From the NCBI GenBank assembly GCA_022560025.1, contig JAFISE010000023.1, positions 1 through 64,000 on the forward strand: a DNA stretch of 64,000 nt, in the 5' to 3' direction. Positions 45,179-56,081 of the stretch are shown here, one piece after another. Below the pieces are notes generated by a model. The model ran no database searches and was not told the DNA's origin. It saw nothing but the letters and a program-made list of their open reading frames with translations. Both the position numbers and the translations under genes were made by a program. Every line of letters begins with the position of its first letter. The first letter of the stretch is position 1. The stretch is from Stagonosporopsis chrysanthemi (lineage: Eukaryota; Ascomycota; Dothideomycetes; Pleosporales; Didymellaceae).

Positions 45179-45185
45179 AAAAAAA
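45179..45185 (-). terminator. Pol III T-run terminator of tRNA-Lys
   Basis: Seven consecutive T on the minus strand begin four bases after the tRNA 3' end, the usual RNA polymerase III stop signal. Confidence 0.8.
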
Positions 45186-45188
45186 TCA

Positions 45189-45260
45189 GCCCGACGTGGG
45201 GCTCGAACCCACAACCTTGAGATTAAGAGTCTCACGCGCTACCGATTGTGCCAGCCGGGC
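45189..45260 (-). tRNA. tRNA-Lys (anticodon CTT)
   Basis: A 72-nt cloverleaf on the minus strand. The 7-bp acceptor stem is GCCCGGC/GTCGGGC with one G-T wobble. The D arm is GCAC...GCGC with the GG of the loop (one mismatch). The anticodon stem TGAGA/TCTCA holds loop CTCTTAA, giving anticodon CTT at 45225-45227 (complement). The T arm is perfect, GTGGG-TTCGAGC-CCCAC. The internal A and B box regions are intact. No intron and no encoded CCA, as expected for a eukaryotic nuclear gene. Confidence 0.97.
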
Positions 45261-48143
45261 TTGAGCAGTTATGCTTTTTGATGAAAAATTGGGAATATCA
45301 TATCATTATATTCAAGAATTTTTATTGCTCCCATCGCTTCACACTTGGTCAAGTCCTTCCTGCCGGCTCTTCACAATCCAGGGGCCGTACGACCAGACGA
45401 TGTGGGCAGGCTGTGTGACTACGCCATGAAGAGATTTCTTCGCTTACAAGCGTGCAAGCTTAGGTGCAGGTTCCCAGCCTACCGGAACCCGGAATCGGAG
45501 GCAACACCAAACAAATCGCCAGTTGGCATGTGATGAGCATGAGCACTGCCATCAGCGGTGTTCGCCTATGCGAATTCAATGATGACAGCTTCGACCAGGA
45601 ATGTCACCCATAGTGGGTCTCTTGCTTCACGGATCGACGTGCAAAATTCACAGCGCGTCAGCAGTTTCAAAAGGCGACGTGAAAGATCAGCATGTTCGTA
45701 TTGCATTTACAAGGGTTGTGATCAGCGATCAGCTGTCTGTGCAAGCCTCGCATTGGACCCTGCGTACGTCTTCTAGCGCTCTCCCCAACACCAAAATCCT
45801 CCTCAATGTTGCAATCCCCATGTGGAACATGTGGGACATTGTGGAGGTGCACCACATCGCCAAACTCGCGAAAATAGCAGCGACGCTGTTAGCCTTACCA
45901 CAATTTCGCGGTTCATCATCGCCCTACGAGGCACCGGATGCCCGCTAGTTTACTCTTTACAACTTGGACCATCGCAAACCTTTTCAGCGCCGTCGCCTGC
46001 CAACGCGGGGCCAGCGCAGAGCTAAAATGACTTGGGTTCTTTTCTTTGTTGTGGAGACTCAGGTACGGCCGAGCAGAAGTGCCGACAATGTACAGGCCCA
46101 AGTTGCACAGTCCCAGGATCGAGAAGATGAGGTCGGACCTTTGTCGAGACTACGGTCGATCTCCCGGCCTATCGTTGACCGAGCGTGAAAACGTCGCCAA
46201 CCCAATTCAATCAGCCGACGACAGACCGGTTGACCTCGCTAGTGACTGGAGCGTCAAACACTTACTCGCTGAAGGGACAACACGTATGCAGACCGCCAGA
46301 TTCGTGCTCCATCAAGCCATTTTTCATCTCGATTGAGCAGCTATTCCCTTGTAGGAGAAGGAAGACTGGGTCATTGAGTCAGATCCTCAGAGCGTCAGAG
46401 CGTCAGCATAGCAGCACTGTCCTTGAAGTAGAAACGTGAGATTGCTGCCAGCAACCGACTCGCCCAGCGAATAGAGCTGTTTCGAAGCAAGAAGATGAGT
46501 TCTCGTTGGTCGAGCGATTCATCAGCACTGAGTAAAGGTCTGCCCGGCTCTTCCGGTCTGCCTTCGGTCCGTTCGACGTATGCAGAGTCAGCAAAAGGTG
46601 GTGTGATTGAGGCAGCTGGCAATCTTCCAAGAAGCGTCACTGCGACTTATCCCAGCGTTGGTGGACAAGAGTGATGATGGCCACTTGCAGCTGGACCCAT
46701 TCATGTTCCTGGAGATATCCATGCGCGAGCCATGTCTTCTCACATGGGTTATGCGCTCTTGCATTTGATGATATTCCGCAAGCTCATGCGCTTTGTTGAT
46801 ACGTAGCTAAGGGTTACTAAAGTCAGGTGCGAATAGGAGTCTGGTGCCTATCGTAGTGGAGGAGACCAACAGCCGCCTAGGTCGAGTATTGCACGCTGCA
46901 CCGACGGTCACCGAGAGTTGCCGCACGAGCAAAGAGACTCGGCACGAAGAATTGCGTTGTAGCGTGAGGGTTGCTGTAGTGGAGTGAGGTGTTGGTTCCT
47001 TCCCTCCTTACTGCCACTTCGTAGGCGTTACCCATTCTACTAGACTCCACTAATATCACCGGCGTCATTAGCTTCATCAGCGTCGCTGCTTGCTTCGCTG
47101 GCTTCGCGTTGAATTTCCTCAACCTCGCAAGCGAGCCTCACTGACATCAAGATACTCCTGGTACCCTGCAAAGTCGCGTAGTATGACTGACCACATCGAC
47201 CAAAGGATAGAACTGTCCCAGCGTTGATCGCTTCTGCAGTAAAGGACGCATGCGAGAACAGGACACAGCCTGCAGTCAGTCAGTCGGAAGCTTTCAGCGT
47301 AAAGCTGCACAAGAGCGGAAGCTGCACACGAAAGCTGGGATATATTCAAATAGCTCAGACTCTCGACCACTTGCATCTGTGTAACACCAAACAGCGCCTG
47401 GCTGTCACTGCAAAGTATCCCTGGTTGTTGTGCATTGTCTCTTCTCTGTACGATACGCGCAATGCTGGTGAGTAGCCTTTTGCACTAATACGTCTTGCCT
47501 TGCTTCATAGAGGAAACAACTTTCTGATAGCTGGGAGGCCTTCAGTCAAATCGTTTTCTCCTCTACTTAACTAGACAGCAACCATCGCTTGACCTTCACA
47601 AAGGAGCATAGCTGAGTGACATGCCTAATTTCCTCTGTATGGAATTTGAGTGGGCGACCTCGTCTACTTGCTCCGCATTCACCTCACTCCCTCCACCGCC
47701 TTGTTGATCTTGACCTCGTCCTTTAGTATCGAGGACTGCCATCTCACGTGAGTTGTATACTGGGATTGCTGGAGTTCGCAGAGCGCGTTCGCTCATGGAT
47801 GACATGGAAGTAATTGCAACGCTTGAACGGCGTCCAAATTACCATAACGTCGACGCGTTGCTGCACTACCTAGGCCTGTGCATATGCAGCTCTCGAACAC
47901 CACTTCGTATGCGAGCAGACTTTCACCTCGTTCTGTTTTCGTGTTGGGATTGCGCGCGTTTGCGCCTTCCTGGTGTGGCTCCTGCTGCCTAGCCACGCGA
48001 GCTAGCGCGCCTCCCTTCATGTTGAAGCTCTCAGGCGCTGCCCGCCTTCGCTTCTTTGTCCCACTTTGCATTGCACACCGCATCGGGGATCCTCGCGGAC
48101 GATTGTGGCGCGCCCGGACTGTACTCTGTACAGACCGTCCCTG

Positions 48144-48236
48144 ACCTCTTCACTGAGCGTTGGGGAGGGGAGGACATCTCTCGCCCATCACACTTGGCCA
48201 GCCCCGACCTCTTCACTGAACGTTGGGAAGGACATC
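48144..48236. repeat. Imperfect direct repeat, unit about 62 bp
   Basis: The segment with CCTCTTCACTGAGCGTTGGG at about 48147 recurs at about 48209 with one G-to-A change in GAGCG. It lies directly before a larger tandem duplication, so the locus seems prone to local copying. Confidence 0.7.
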
Positions 48237-48244
48237 TCGCGTAT

Positions 48245-48466
48245 CCTGTACGCAGTTATCACTGGCTCGAAAGCGTATTCCGTACGTGATTGAGCTGGTT
48301 CGAGGCTGTCCGGAATAGCGGACTGTTCCTCTTTTTCAACATCTCATTTTGTTCGTGCGTACTCTGTACGCAGTTGTCACTGGCTCGAAAGCGTATTCCG
48401 TACGCCATCGAACTGGTTTACAGGCTGTCTGGAATAGCGGACTGTTTCTCTTCTTTACCATCATCT
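48245..48466. repeat. Tandem duplication, unit about 118 bp, two copies
   Basis: Copy 1 (about 48245-48348) and copy 2 (about 48364-48466) both contain TGTACGCAG, CACTGGCTCGAAAGCGTATT and GGAATAGCGGACTGTT in the same order and spacing, with scattered substitutions. Both lie outside recognised genes. Confidence 0.85.
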
Positions 48467-49712
48467 CCTCTTTTTCTTCACTGTCTCCACTGTGATTGTG
48501 CTCTTCAGCTCCCCAGCACAATCCTCCAGGACGGCGTCAACGCGAAGCGATACGCAACGGCGCAGCACCACCGCCTGGAAGCCTTAACCAACAGGCTTAC
48601 GCTGCTGGATTGCAGTCCCACTACCGTCCGGACCATCAATATCAACAAGAAGCTTCGGCGAGGCATGGTAGGGGCTATCCAGCATGTGCTTCTAGCCATG
48701 AGACTCGTCAAGCCAGGAGAGACAGTCGATTGCCATCACCATTTGACCGCAGGAGTGACCGTCTCCTGGTCTCTTGCCGAGACCGTCGATTCACCTGACA
48801 ACCAGACGCACATCCGTGGTCCCCATCGACCGCAAGATCTTTCGATCTGTACCCGCTTTTGGCCCAGCACGGCCAGAGGTGCTGTGGAGGTTATAGAAAG
48901 CCCTGCGCTTGTCGACGACGGCTTGTGAAGCAGCTAACAACCATTTGTATTCGACGACCAGGTTGGAATGCGTTTCTACATTGCTGTGGAAAAGGTTGTC
49001 AACAACATAACGGCATCGACTGCACTGAAGTCAGTCATTGACTTGTCACCGTTGGAGCCAGCGAGCTGACAACGATGGCAGGCAAAATAGCACGCCTGCT
49101 AATGCCGCACTGCAGCCGACACCATCCGGTCCGAACGTGCAATCAGAGAGAAACGCGGCGGCTGGAGTTTGCGAGTGCTTCGTTCGAATACCAATGACGC
49201 CGAATCACGGAAATACCCGAGTTCGACCGCGCAAGACAATATTGACAATTCACTGCTTCGGGTATTTCGTTCATCGACACCGACCAAACGCATCACACTG
49301 CCTCGCCCTGTCACACGCACGCCCGCATCGAGTCTCCAGATGTAGTGTGCCATCTGCACCAAACTGTCGCTCACACGATCATTGTCGGTCAAGAAATGGG
49401 CGACTTACGAGCGGACGATCTTGGCCCGCCGCCATTGCTACCTCAACAGCCACATCGACACGGAAAGCCCGGCACAGCAGACAAGCTCCGCGACACGCCA
49501 AGAAGGCTCGCAAACCGGACACGATGACGCTTGTGCACACAGTGTCTGCCACATTGGTGCAGACATATGGCTGAGGGGATGGAAGATATGTCCATGCCTC
49601 GATGCGTCCAGCGTGATCTGTCGGAGGACCGCGTCCGATGCTGTCAGCTTGCAGTCCAGGCAGCTCCGCCGTCCGGCTTGCATGCAAGAGCTGGTGGATG
49701 GACTGACTGTAA

Positions 49713-49838
49713 AGGTATGTAGGATTGTCCCCGCTAGCTTGACTTCAGAATATAGTACAGACCTGACTTAATGAGAGAGCTATGTGGGATTGTCCCCACT
49801 GACTTGACATTACAGTATAGTACGGTACGTCTTAGCTC
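49713..49838. repeat. Direct repeat, unit about 70 bp, two copies
   Basis: Two copies of a stretch containing GGATTGTCCCC, a CTTGACTT/CTTGACAT core and ATAGTAC near the end lie about 70 bp apart, just downstream of the Rgp1 gene. Differences are mainly transitions. No terminal inverted repeats were evident. Confidence 0.7.
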
Positions 49839-50071
49839 TGCTACTTCTACTGTTACTCCAAATGGCAGTTGAGGCTGCCTTGATGGTCTACGCGGCATGC
49901 AAGATCTTTTCGTGTCTTGCGGCTCTATCTGTATCCAAGGGCACCGACACCGACCCAACTCTATGGTCGTGGCACCAGGTCGAGCATTCAAATCAACGAC
50001 CTGCTCGTCCGGAGCAGCGGTGCCGTGCCGACTACGGCTCGTCTCGTCCGCTCCCGCGTGCCTGAACCGCC

Positions 50072-52703
50072 TCACACCGGCAACCCCTCCTCGTCGGGCG
50101 CATCGGGCGCGCCGGCCACGGCTCCATACACCTTGATGGGGACCTGGATCTCGAAGCTCTCGGCGGGCAGTCGCTGGGCGGCGGCCAGAATGATGCCGCG
50201 GTCGTCGCTGGTGATCTCCTCGAGCAAGTCGTCGAAGCTGTGCACGCCCTCGTCGCCCGTGACGCGCGGGGTGATGAACTCGATGCGCAGCTTCCACTCG
50301 AGGCTCACGCCGCTGGTGATGAACTCGGGCGTGGCGTTGGGGGGGATCGTGGGCGCAAAGGCGAGCTTGCGCGCGTACAGGGCGCTGGCGGAGAAGGAGG
50401 CGTGGGCCTTTCTGGTCACGCGGTAGATGGAGGCGTTGGAGCGCAGGGCGATGGCCGGATCGACCTTCTCGGCCGTTTCGAGCGAGATGTGCACCGAGTA
50501 GCACGGGATGTGCGAGTCGGTGAAGTCGATGACGGCGGACATTGTCTCGCCGAGGCGGTACGCCGGGCGCGCGAGCATGATGACGGCAACGCGGCGGCCG
50601 CTGCGGGCGATTTCGAAGCGGTTGGCGCTCTGGTTTGCGGCGCCGGTCAGGTTGCTGCGCAGGATGGCCATGTCGATTGATTCTTTCATGGTCTGCGGGT
50701 GGTGGTCTTCGGCGACGGAGGAGCGGCCGGCGATGGTGTCGGTGGGCGAGAGCAGGCTCATGGTGGAGTCCTGACGCGGGCGTTCGAGGAGGTTGTCGAT
50801 GTAAGTGAGAAACTCGGCAAACGGGTCCTGGGCTGACTTGGTGGCAGCAGCTCCTTTCTTTGCCGCCAACAGCAAGGCCGATCCGGCTGCTGCGTCGACG
50901 CTCGCTGTTCGGGCTTGGTCGCGCAGTATGATGTACGGCGACATCAAGTCGTGGCCGAGAATGTCGCCGCGGCCTGGGCACGTCAGTACAGTCCAGCGTC
51001 GGGTCACAGGATACACACCATTCACGCTGCCAAAAACCCGGAACGGCACGTCGACCTGCCTCACCTGCTGCTCTTTGGTCGAGCCCGCGCGCTGTGTACC
51101 GATTGTGAGGTGGTAGTTCACCTTCATCGAGCGCCCCTTGTGGGACGGCGGCAACCCCCTCGGCATGGTAAAGCTGTACGTATAGCTGCGACTCTCGCCT
51201 GGCGCCAGCTTGAGGTCTACAAACAGAATCGACTGAGGCGTGGTGATGAGCGGGACCGTCTTCGAGCTAGCCGTGCTCCTCATCTCGCGGATACTCGAGG
51301 GTTCTGAGGAGCCCAGCAATCCACCGAGAGACTCGCCAATGTTGCCCCAGCCCAGCGCACCGAACAACCCGCTCTCGCGCTTCGGCCTCTCGACCCCCAC
51401 AACGCCGCCGCCGCCCTGGCCGCCGACAACGCCCTTCCGTTTGACTTCCTCGAACGGGGCCTGATTGATCAACGAGCCGTCGAGGGTGAAGGAGCCCATG
51501 ATCTGCGCATATCCCATCATCAACGACTCGGGCTGGAGCAGCCGCTTCGGGGGCGCCAGATGGCTCGCCTGCCGCTGGTGCAGTGCTCGGGGCAGCAAGC
51601 GCGCGGAGGGATGGGCGACGTACTCAGAAGCCAAAGTCTCGGACGAATTGTTGCTCATGGAGTAGAACTCGCCGCTGCTGCGCGGGGTGCCCTCCATGCT
51701 GGACGCCGAGATGATGCGGGCGACGGGCGAGAGCGTCTCGAGGTGGTGGTTGGTCGGTACGCGGCGGGGGGTGTTCATGGGTTGTGGTATTTGTACGGTT
51801 GGAGAGGGTACAGGAGGTGTATGTACATGAAGCTCGTCGTGTGTCTCGGAGCGTTCTGGTGAGGGGTCGTTGGGCGGTGGAGCCATTGGGAATTTGAAGT
51901 TGGACGGCGAACCCATTGGGAATTTGAAGCTGGACGGGAACGACCCTGATGGCCTGCGGCCGGTGGTGGGGAGGGCCGGCGTGCTCGGTGCGGTTATGAC
52001 ACCTGGTCTCCTTCGCGGTGGCCGCGCGGGGAATGCAAACTCGTTTGCGGGCTCGTGTATAGTAGGCGGAAACGACGCACCGCCAGCGAGTGGTGAGGGG
52101 TGGGTAGCTGAACGGAACCCAGGAGACGATACTGTATCTCGGTCAGCAAATTCACCGTGTCTCCAGCAGTTCAGTCCCCGTACTTGGATACGACAAGGGC
52201 CGGTTCGGCAGGACCTGCATACTGGCAGACCTGCCGTGCCCGCGACCTGGCCGTGTCGGCGTGGTGCTCCCGTGGTGGCTCCCTCCCGTCGCAGCATCCG
52301 TGCCGAGCGAGATGATGGAGATGGACCGCCCATGCTTGTGGCCGTGCCCGCGGCCGTTGGTGCCAAACGCGCCGCCGGGCGAGGCAGGCGCGCGCGCGTC
52401 GCCAGCAACCGAGGCGGCATGCAGCGAGTGGGCGGGGCGGTGGGCGCGCAGGTGCGGCGAGCCCGGGAGCTGCGAGACAAAGGACGAGTTGCGCGATATC
52501 GACGGCTTGGACGAGTGCACAGGGGGCAGTTTGCGCTGGCGCTCGCCGCCGGGCCTGAAGCCATTGTGCGGGCGGGCGGGCGAGCGGTCGCGGCCCTCAG
52601 GACTGGCTACGTTCTTGAAGGTGATTGTGCACTGCACGTCTTCGCCGGCGAACACGGTCGCGTCCTTCCATTGCACGAATACCCGGATATTCGACGCGGA
52701 CAT
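50072..52703 (-). CDS. RGP1: Rgp1 family, subunit of the Ric1-Rgp1 GEF for Ypt6/Rab6
   Basis: Rgp1, with Ric1, activates the Rab GTPase Ypt6 at the Golgi. The model has exons 52184-52703, 51019-52131 and 50072-50973, giving 844 residues. The N-terminus (IRVFVQWKDATVFAGED, CTITFKNVAS) is the arrestin-like start typical of fungal Rgp1. A long Ser/Pro-rich disordered stretch (about 30-300) follows. The C-terminal Rgp1 domain includes SILFVDLKLAPGESRSY, DILGHDLMSPYIILRD, RLGETMSAVIDF and YSVHISLETAEKVD. Intron 1 (62 nt) has a CTGAC branch point. Intron 2 (50974-51018) is only 45 nt, a multiple of three and without stop, so it reads through as coding unless spliced. A TACTGAC branch point and family continuity (NGRGDILGHDL) argue it is an intron. 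Confidence 0.9.
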
Positions 52704-53612
52704 GGTCGGAGGGCAGGGCGCGGGCGGCGGACGGTTCGCAGGCGGCTCATCGGGCGCGCATGTCCTGCGTCATGGCCGTCGGGGGGTGGTCGGAGGTCGA
52801 AGGGGAAGAGGCGCCCTGCGTGGTCCGAGACGCACTGTCGACGGCTGCTGCGGTGTGTTTGCTGCGAGGGCTCGTCATGCAGCCGACGCCATGGTCCGCT
52901 CGGGCCTAGCCACCGCTCCCGAGATTAGCGGCGAATCTGGCCAGGGTTCAGCGCCTGTGTCGACGGTGCGAGCGGTGCGCCTGCAGGACAGCATGGAGAA
53001 TCATTGCACACAGTGTCGTGGGCGTGTTGCAGGCGAGGCATTGGGTCTCAATTGGCTTCGTGCGTGACCTGCGCGTCGAACGGGAGCCGTGGTGCGGCTC
53101 TGTCCTGCGCAGATCGAGCATGAAGCTCGTGTTCCTGTGCAGCTACACTTTGAGAACCGTTCGCAGCTACAGCCGCCTTGCACGTTCTTAATCCTTGCTC
53201 TCATCGCCGTGTGCTCCATCCGGCAGAGCATCGTCCTGATCATCCTCATCATCCTGCTGATCAAACAGCGCTGAACTGACGACCATACAGACAGGGATCT
53301 GCGGTGGTTCTAGAACTGCGGTACCTTGTCTCTGCTGGACAGTCTGAGATCCCCAGAACGCCCACCAGCCTTGACCAGCCCAGCCCAGGCTGCCGCGTGG
53401 CATTTGATATATTGCGATCCAGGGCTGAGCAGGCGCCATGGGCTGCCAGTAGCGCTCGCTGCAACCAAGTAAGCTGAGCTGTGCTGTCCCCGCTCTCATG
53501 ATGACGTCAAGCCAGCTGGCGCACTACTCCCCCTCTACGTCCTCTGCGCATATCATTCCAATTGACTTCCGATACTAAACACATTACAAACACCTCAACC
53601 CTCACATTCACA
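52704..53612. promoter_or_regulatory. Divergent promoter region of Rgp1 and a small-protein gene
   Basis: Two genes start at its ends and read outward. Open frames here are shadows in GC-rich sequence. No motif-bearing exon was found and no particular site is assigned. Confidence 0.4.
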
Positions 53613-54121
53613 ATGGAAAAGATCAAGGAGAAGCTTCACATCGGCTCCAGCCGCCGCAAGTCGCAGCCGGAGAACGACATCACGGCTACGTCAGGCACAT
53701 CAGATACAGCGCACAGCACCACCTTCAACTCGGGCCCCGGCCATGCCAGCACCGGCCGGACCGGTCACACCATCGAGGACAACTACGGTAGGCAGAGCTG
53801 AGCTGTGCAACACTGGCCTTCCCAGCCATGAGCACCACCAGCATGACGCGACCGCGCTGACTCCCCGCAGAGGACCGCAGCAGCTTCGACGAGGAGCTCG
53901 CGACCATGACCCCCGACGAGCGCGTCGCCTACCTCAAGGAGTACGACGACTCGGACAAGACGGGCGAGCCCAAGAAGGGCGGCCTGATCGAGAAGCTGAT
54001 TGCCCGCGGCAACAAGCGCACCGAGGAGCAGCTGGCGCGCGAGCACGCTGAGCGCACCGCCGGCCACACCAACGTCGCCGGCGCGGCTGCCACCGCTGGC
54101 CAGAACCCCGTCATCCGATAG
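53613..54121 (+). CDS. Small hydrophilic conserved-looking protein, unknown function
   Basis: Two exons (53613-53787, 53871-54121) join in phase (Gly/Glu junction, NYEDRSSFDEE) to 141 residues. The sequence is Lys/Glu-rich with a Ser/Thr/Gly/His-rich first half and a helical second half (TMTPDERVAYLKEYDDSDK, then KGGLIEKLIARGNKRTEEQL). It ends GQNPVIR. There is no signal peptide, membrane span or known catalytic motif. I do not recognise the family; it looks like a small cytosolic, partly disordered fungal protein. Support comes from a clean ATG (CACAATGG), consensus splice sites and the coding-like second exon. Confidence 0.75.
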
Positions 54122-54664
54122 ACGCCGCTCGTGGTGGGCAAGAGCTGGACGTGAGGGCGGAGTGCATGCGAGGGGGTTACTTATCGTCGACTAACGACCA
54201 ATTGAACACCTGAACCTTGACCGTCTAGTCCCTGTTGTGAACACCCTGCTGCACATCGTCGAGGACGGTGTGCCAAGTGGCGGCACTGAAATGTGCGAAG
54301 TGACGGCACTGAGATTGTGCTCGTTGGCGAGAAGCTCGCAGACGTCTCGCAGACATGAAGTCACTGACCCATATCACCCACCCTCCTCACGCAACACAAA
54401 CACCTTCTCCGGGCAACCATCCCACCTCTCTGCAAAAGATGGATACACACCACCTCCGCCCCGCTTGTCAAAGCTTGGGATACAAGTCCAGCAGCGAGCA
54501 GTCTCGCAGTTCCGCGCCGTGGATGCACAGCCCGAGGGGCGATTCGTCCGTAGCGCTCTACAGGGAGGTCAGTGGAAGGGAAGGAAAGGGAAGGGAAGGA
54601 AACCAAAGGAAAAGTCAAAGCACAACTCCCGCGCGAGCGAGCGAGCGAGCAAACAACCTCTCTC

Positions 54665-54776
54665 GCCCTATGGACGTTGCCCTTTTTGGATTCGGTTAAA
54701 GAAAGAGGGCAACTCTTCCCTCCATAGTAGAACACACTACACTGCTGACACGCAGAGATCTGTAAGCGCAGGGAAG
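54665..54776 (+). pseudogene. Relic of a Zn2Cys6 zinc-cluster coding segment (copy 1)
   Basis: DNA here matches 40255-40361 of the intact regulator, sharing ATTCGGTTAAAGAAAGAG, GAACACACT and GACACGCAGAGA in order. In translation it reads GRCPFWIRLKKEGN...TADTQR against GRCSNCIRLKKECN...TADTQR of the intact gene. The fifth cluster Cys is Trp and the sixth is Gly. Small indels also shift the spacing. The cluster could not bind zinc. Similarity fades after about 54776. Confidence 0.8.
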
Positions 54777-55135
54777 TGGTTGACTGTTAGCAGTTATTGC
54801 CCTGACAATCAGCGTGGACTAGTGCCAACCAACTAACATTGCAGAGTTGCGTCGCTAGGCTTGAGCTTATCAACAGGCTATAAGAATCCGCACACGCTGC
54901 TGATAGTCAGCATCTCACTTTTGCTTTCAACTAAAGAAATAGTCACGATAGTGCAACTTCTTTATTGTAGAACACACTGCTAAATAACACGCAGAGATCT
55001 GCATGCGCTAAGAAGCGCTGACTACATACAGTATCAGCGTTTCACTGCGCTATCAATCAGGCGTGGACTAGGGCTAGTCCCTACCGCCATTGTGTCGCTA
55101 GCTCTACAGGAATCAGCATGTACTGCTGATAGTCA
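54700..55135. repeat. Degenerate tandem repeat, unit about 235 bp, carrying the Zn-cluster relic
   Basis: The segment from about 54700 recurs from about 54930. Both copies hold an AACTAAAG/GGTTAAAG stretch, GTAGAACACACT, ACACGCAGAGATCTG, GCGTGGACTAG, TGTCGCTAG or GCGTCGCTAG and CTGCTGATAGTCAG, in the same order. The second copy is more decayed. The unit therefore includes both the Zn-cluster relic and unrelated flanking sequence, so the tandem copy arose after the relic was formed (inference). Confidence 0.75.
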
Positions 55136-55695
55136 GTGTTATTGCAGACCCACCCACTTACCTACTTTTACCTAACTTATAACCATGATACTATAAGCAA
55201 TGTGTCTGTATCTACTATACTATTAGCATTACACTACACTATACACTACCTATACACTTACTTACATCCCTACACTACTAAATTCCTACACCACCTCAGC
55301 TATTCAGACAACTTTCGGCCATGGAAGCCTTCAACACCTCCTCCGTCCACCCACTCTCCCTTCCGTTCACCCACTCTCCCTCCCGCCGACCACCCCACCC
55401 CACCCCACCCCATCTCGCCGCTCTCGCGGCCACAACGCACAATCCGGCGCCACAGAGTCGCTGCGCTCGGGTCCCTGCAGTTGCAGTGCCGGGGGAGAGA
55501 CGGTGCGGAGTGGAGTGGATTGGGGTGGACTGGAGTGTACTGGACTGGACTGGACCGGGGTGGTGTGGTGTATATAGGCTCGTCGCGCGGTGTGGTTACA
55601 TGGGGAATGGTCCGTTTGCGGGGGGTTGGAAGAGAGAAAGAAAGAAAAAAAAAGAGAGGGGAAACAAAAAGAAAAAAATGGAGGGGAAAGGGCCG

Positions 55696-55873
55696 GGGGG
55701 GGGGGGGGGGGGCAGGATGAGAGGGGGTGATATAATAGGGTCTACTAGCAGAGACGGACGCGGTTGGGTAAAGGTAAGGAATTTGCAGGTGGTGTATAAC
55801 ATGGATTNNNNNNNNNNGAGGGGGGAGGGAGAGGAAGAAGAAAGAGAGGGGGTGGGGGGGGGGGGAGAAGGGG

Positions 55874-55912
<39 letters not shown>
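55696..55912. repeat. Poly-G tracts around the assembly gap
   Basis: Two long G runs, at about 55696-55712 and about 55855-55912, the second being the longest homopolymer in the window. Such tracts are difficult to sequence, and their length here should not be trusted. Confidence 0.85.
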
Positions 55913-55913
<1 letters not shown>

Positions 55914-56008
55914 GCAGGATGAGAGCGGCTGATATAATAGTGTCTACTAGCAGAGACGGACGCGGTTGATTAAAGGTAAGAACTTTCAAGGTGGTATATA
56001 CAAGGTAT
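55712..56008. repeat. Direct duplication of about 95 bp on either side of the gap
   Basis: The segment at about 55712-55805 (GCAGGATGAGAG, GATATAATAG, TCTACTAGCAGAGACGGACG) recurs at about 55914-56008 with roughly ten differences. Each copy directly follows a poly-G tract. The second copy abuts the 3' end of the protease-like gene at 56082. Confidence 0.85.
55808..55817. other. Assembly gap (10 N)
   Basis: A run of ten undefined bases between two G-rich duplicated segments. Its true length is unknown. Confidence 0.98.
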
Positions 56009-56081
56009 CCAAACATGCCCATCCCCATCTACCGTCCGAGAACGCCGTTGAGGAGTACAGATTCCAGCGCGGCACTCGCCA

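Larger units (their letters stand above)
45261..50071. other. Region of 4.8 kb with no recognised protein gene, two local duplications
   Basis: Frames up to 212 codons (48290-48928, plus) exist but have no family motif, and the longest runs through a tandem duplication. Direct repeats at 48.14-48.47 and 49.71-49.84 kb are listed separately. The final 230 bases flank the 3' end of the Rgp1 gene. Confidence 0.4.
54122..56081. other. Intergenic, repeat-rich, with Zn-cluster relics and an assembly gap
   Basis: No intact gene. It contains GGAAA-rich and GAGC microsatellites (54570-54655), a degenerate tandem copy of Zn2Cys6 coding sequence (54665-55135), C/T-rich and GGACT-type simple sequence (55320-55570), two poly-G tracts and a run of N. 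The details are given in separate entries. Confidence 0.6.

Noticed and set aside
48290..48928. Plus-strand frame of 212 codons
   Set aside because: Begins inside the second 118-bp repeat unit, has no recognised domain, and other frames over the same stretch look equally open.
49734..50981. Minus-strand frame of 415 codons rich in Arg/Pro/His
   Set aside because: Alternative frame of the third Rgp1 exon; composition is that of a GC-rich shadow.
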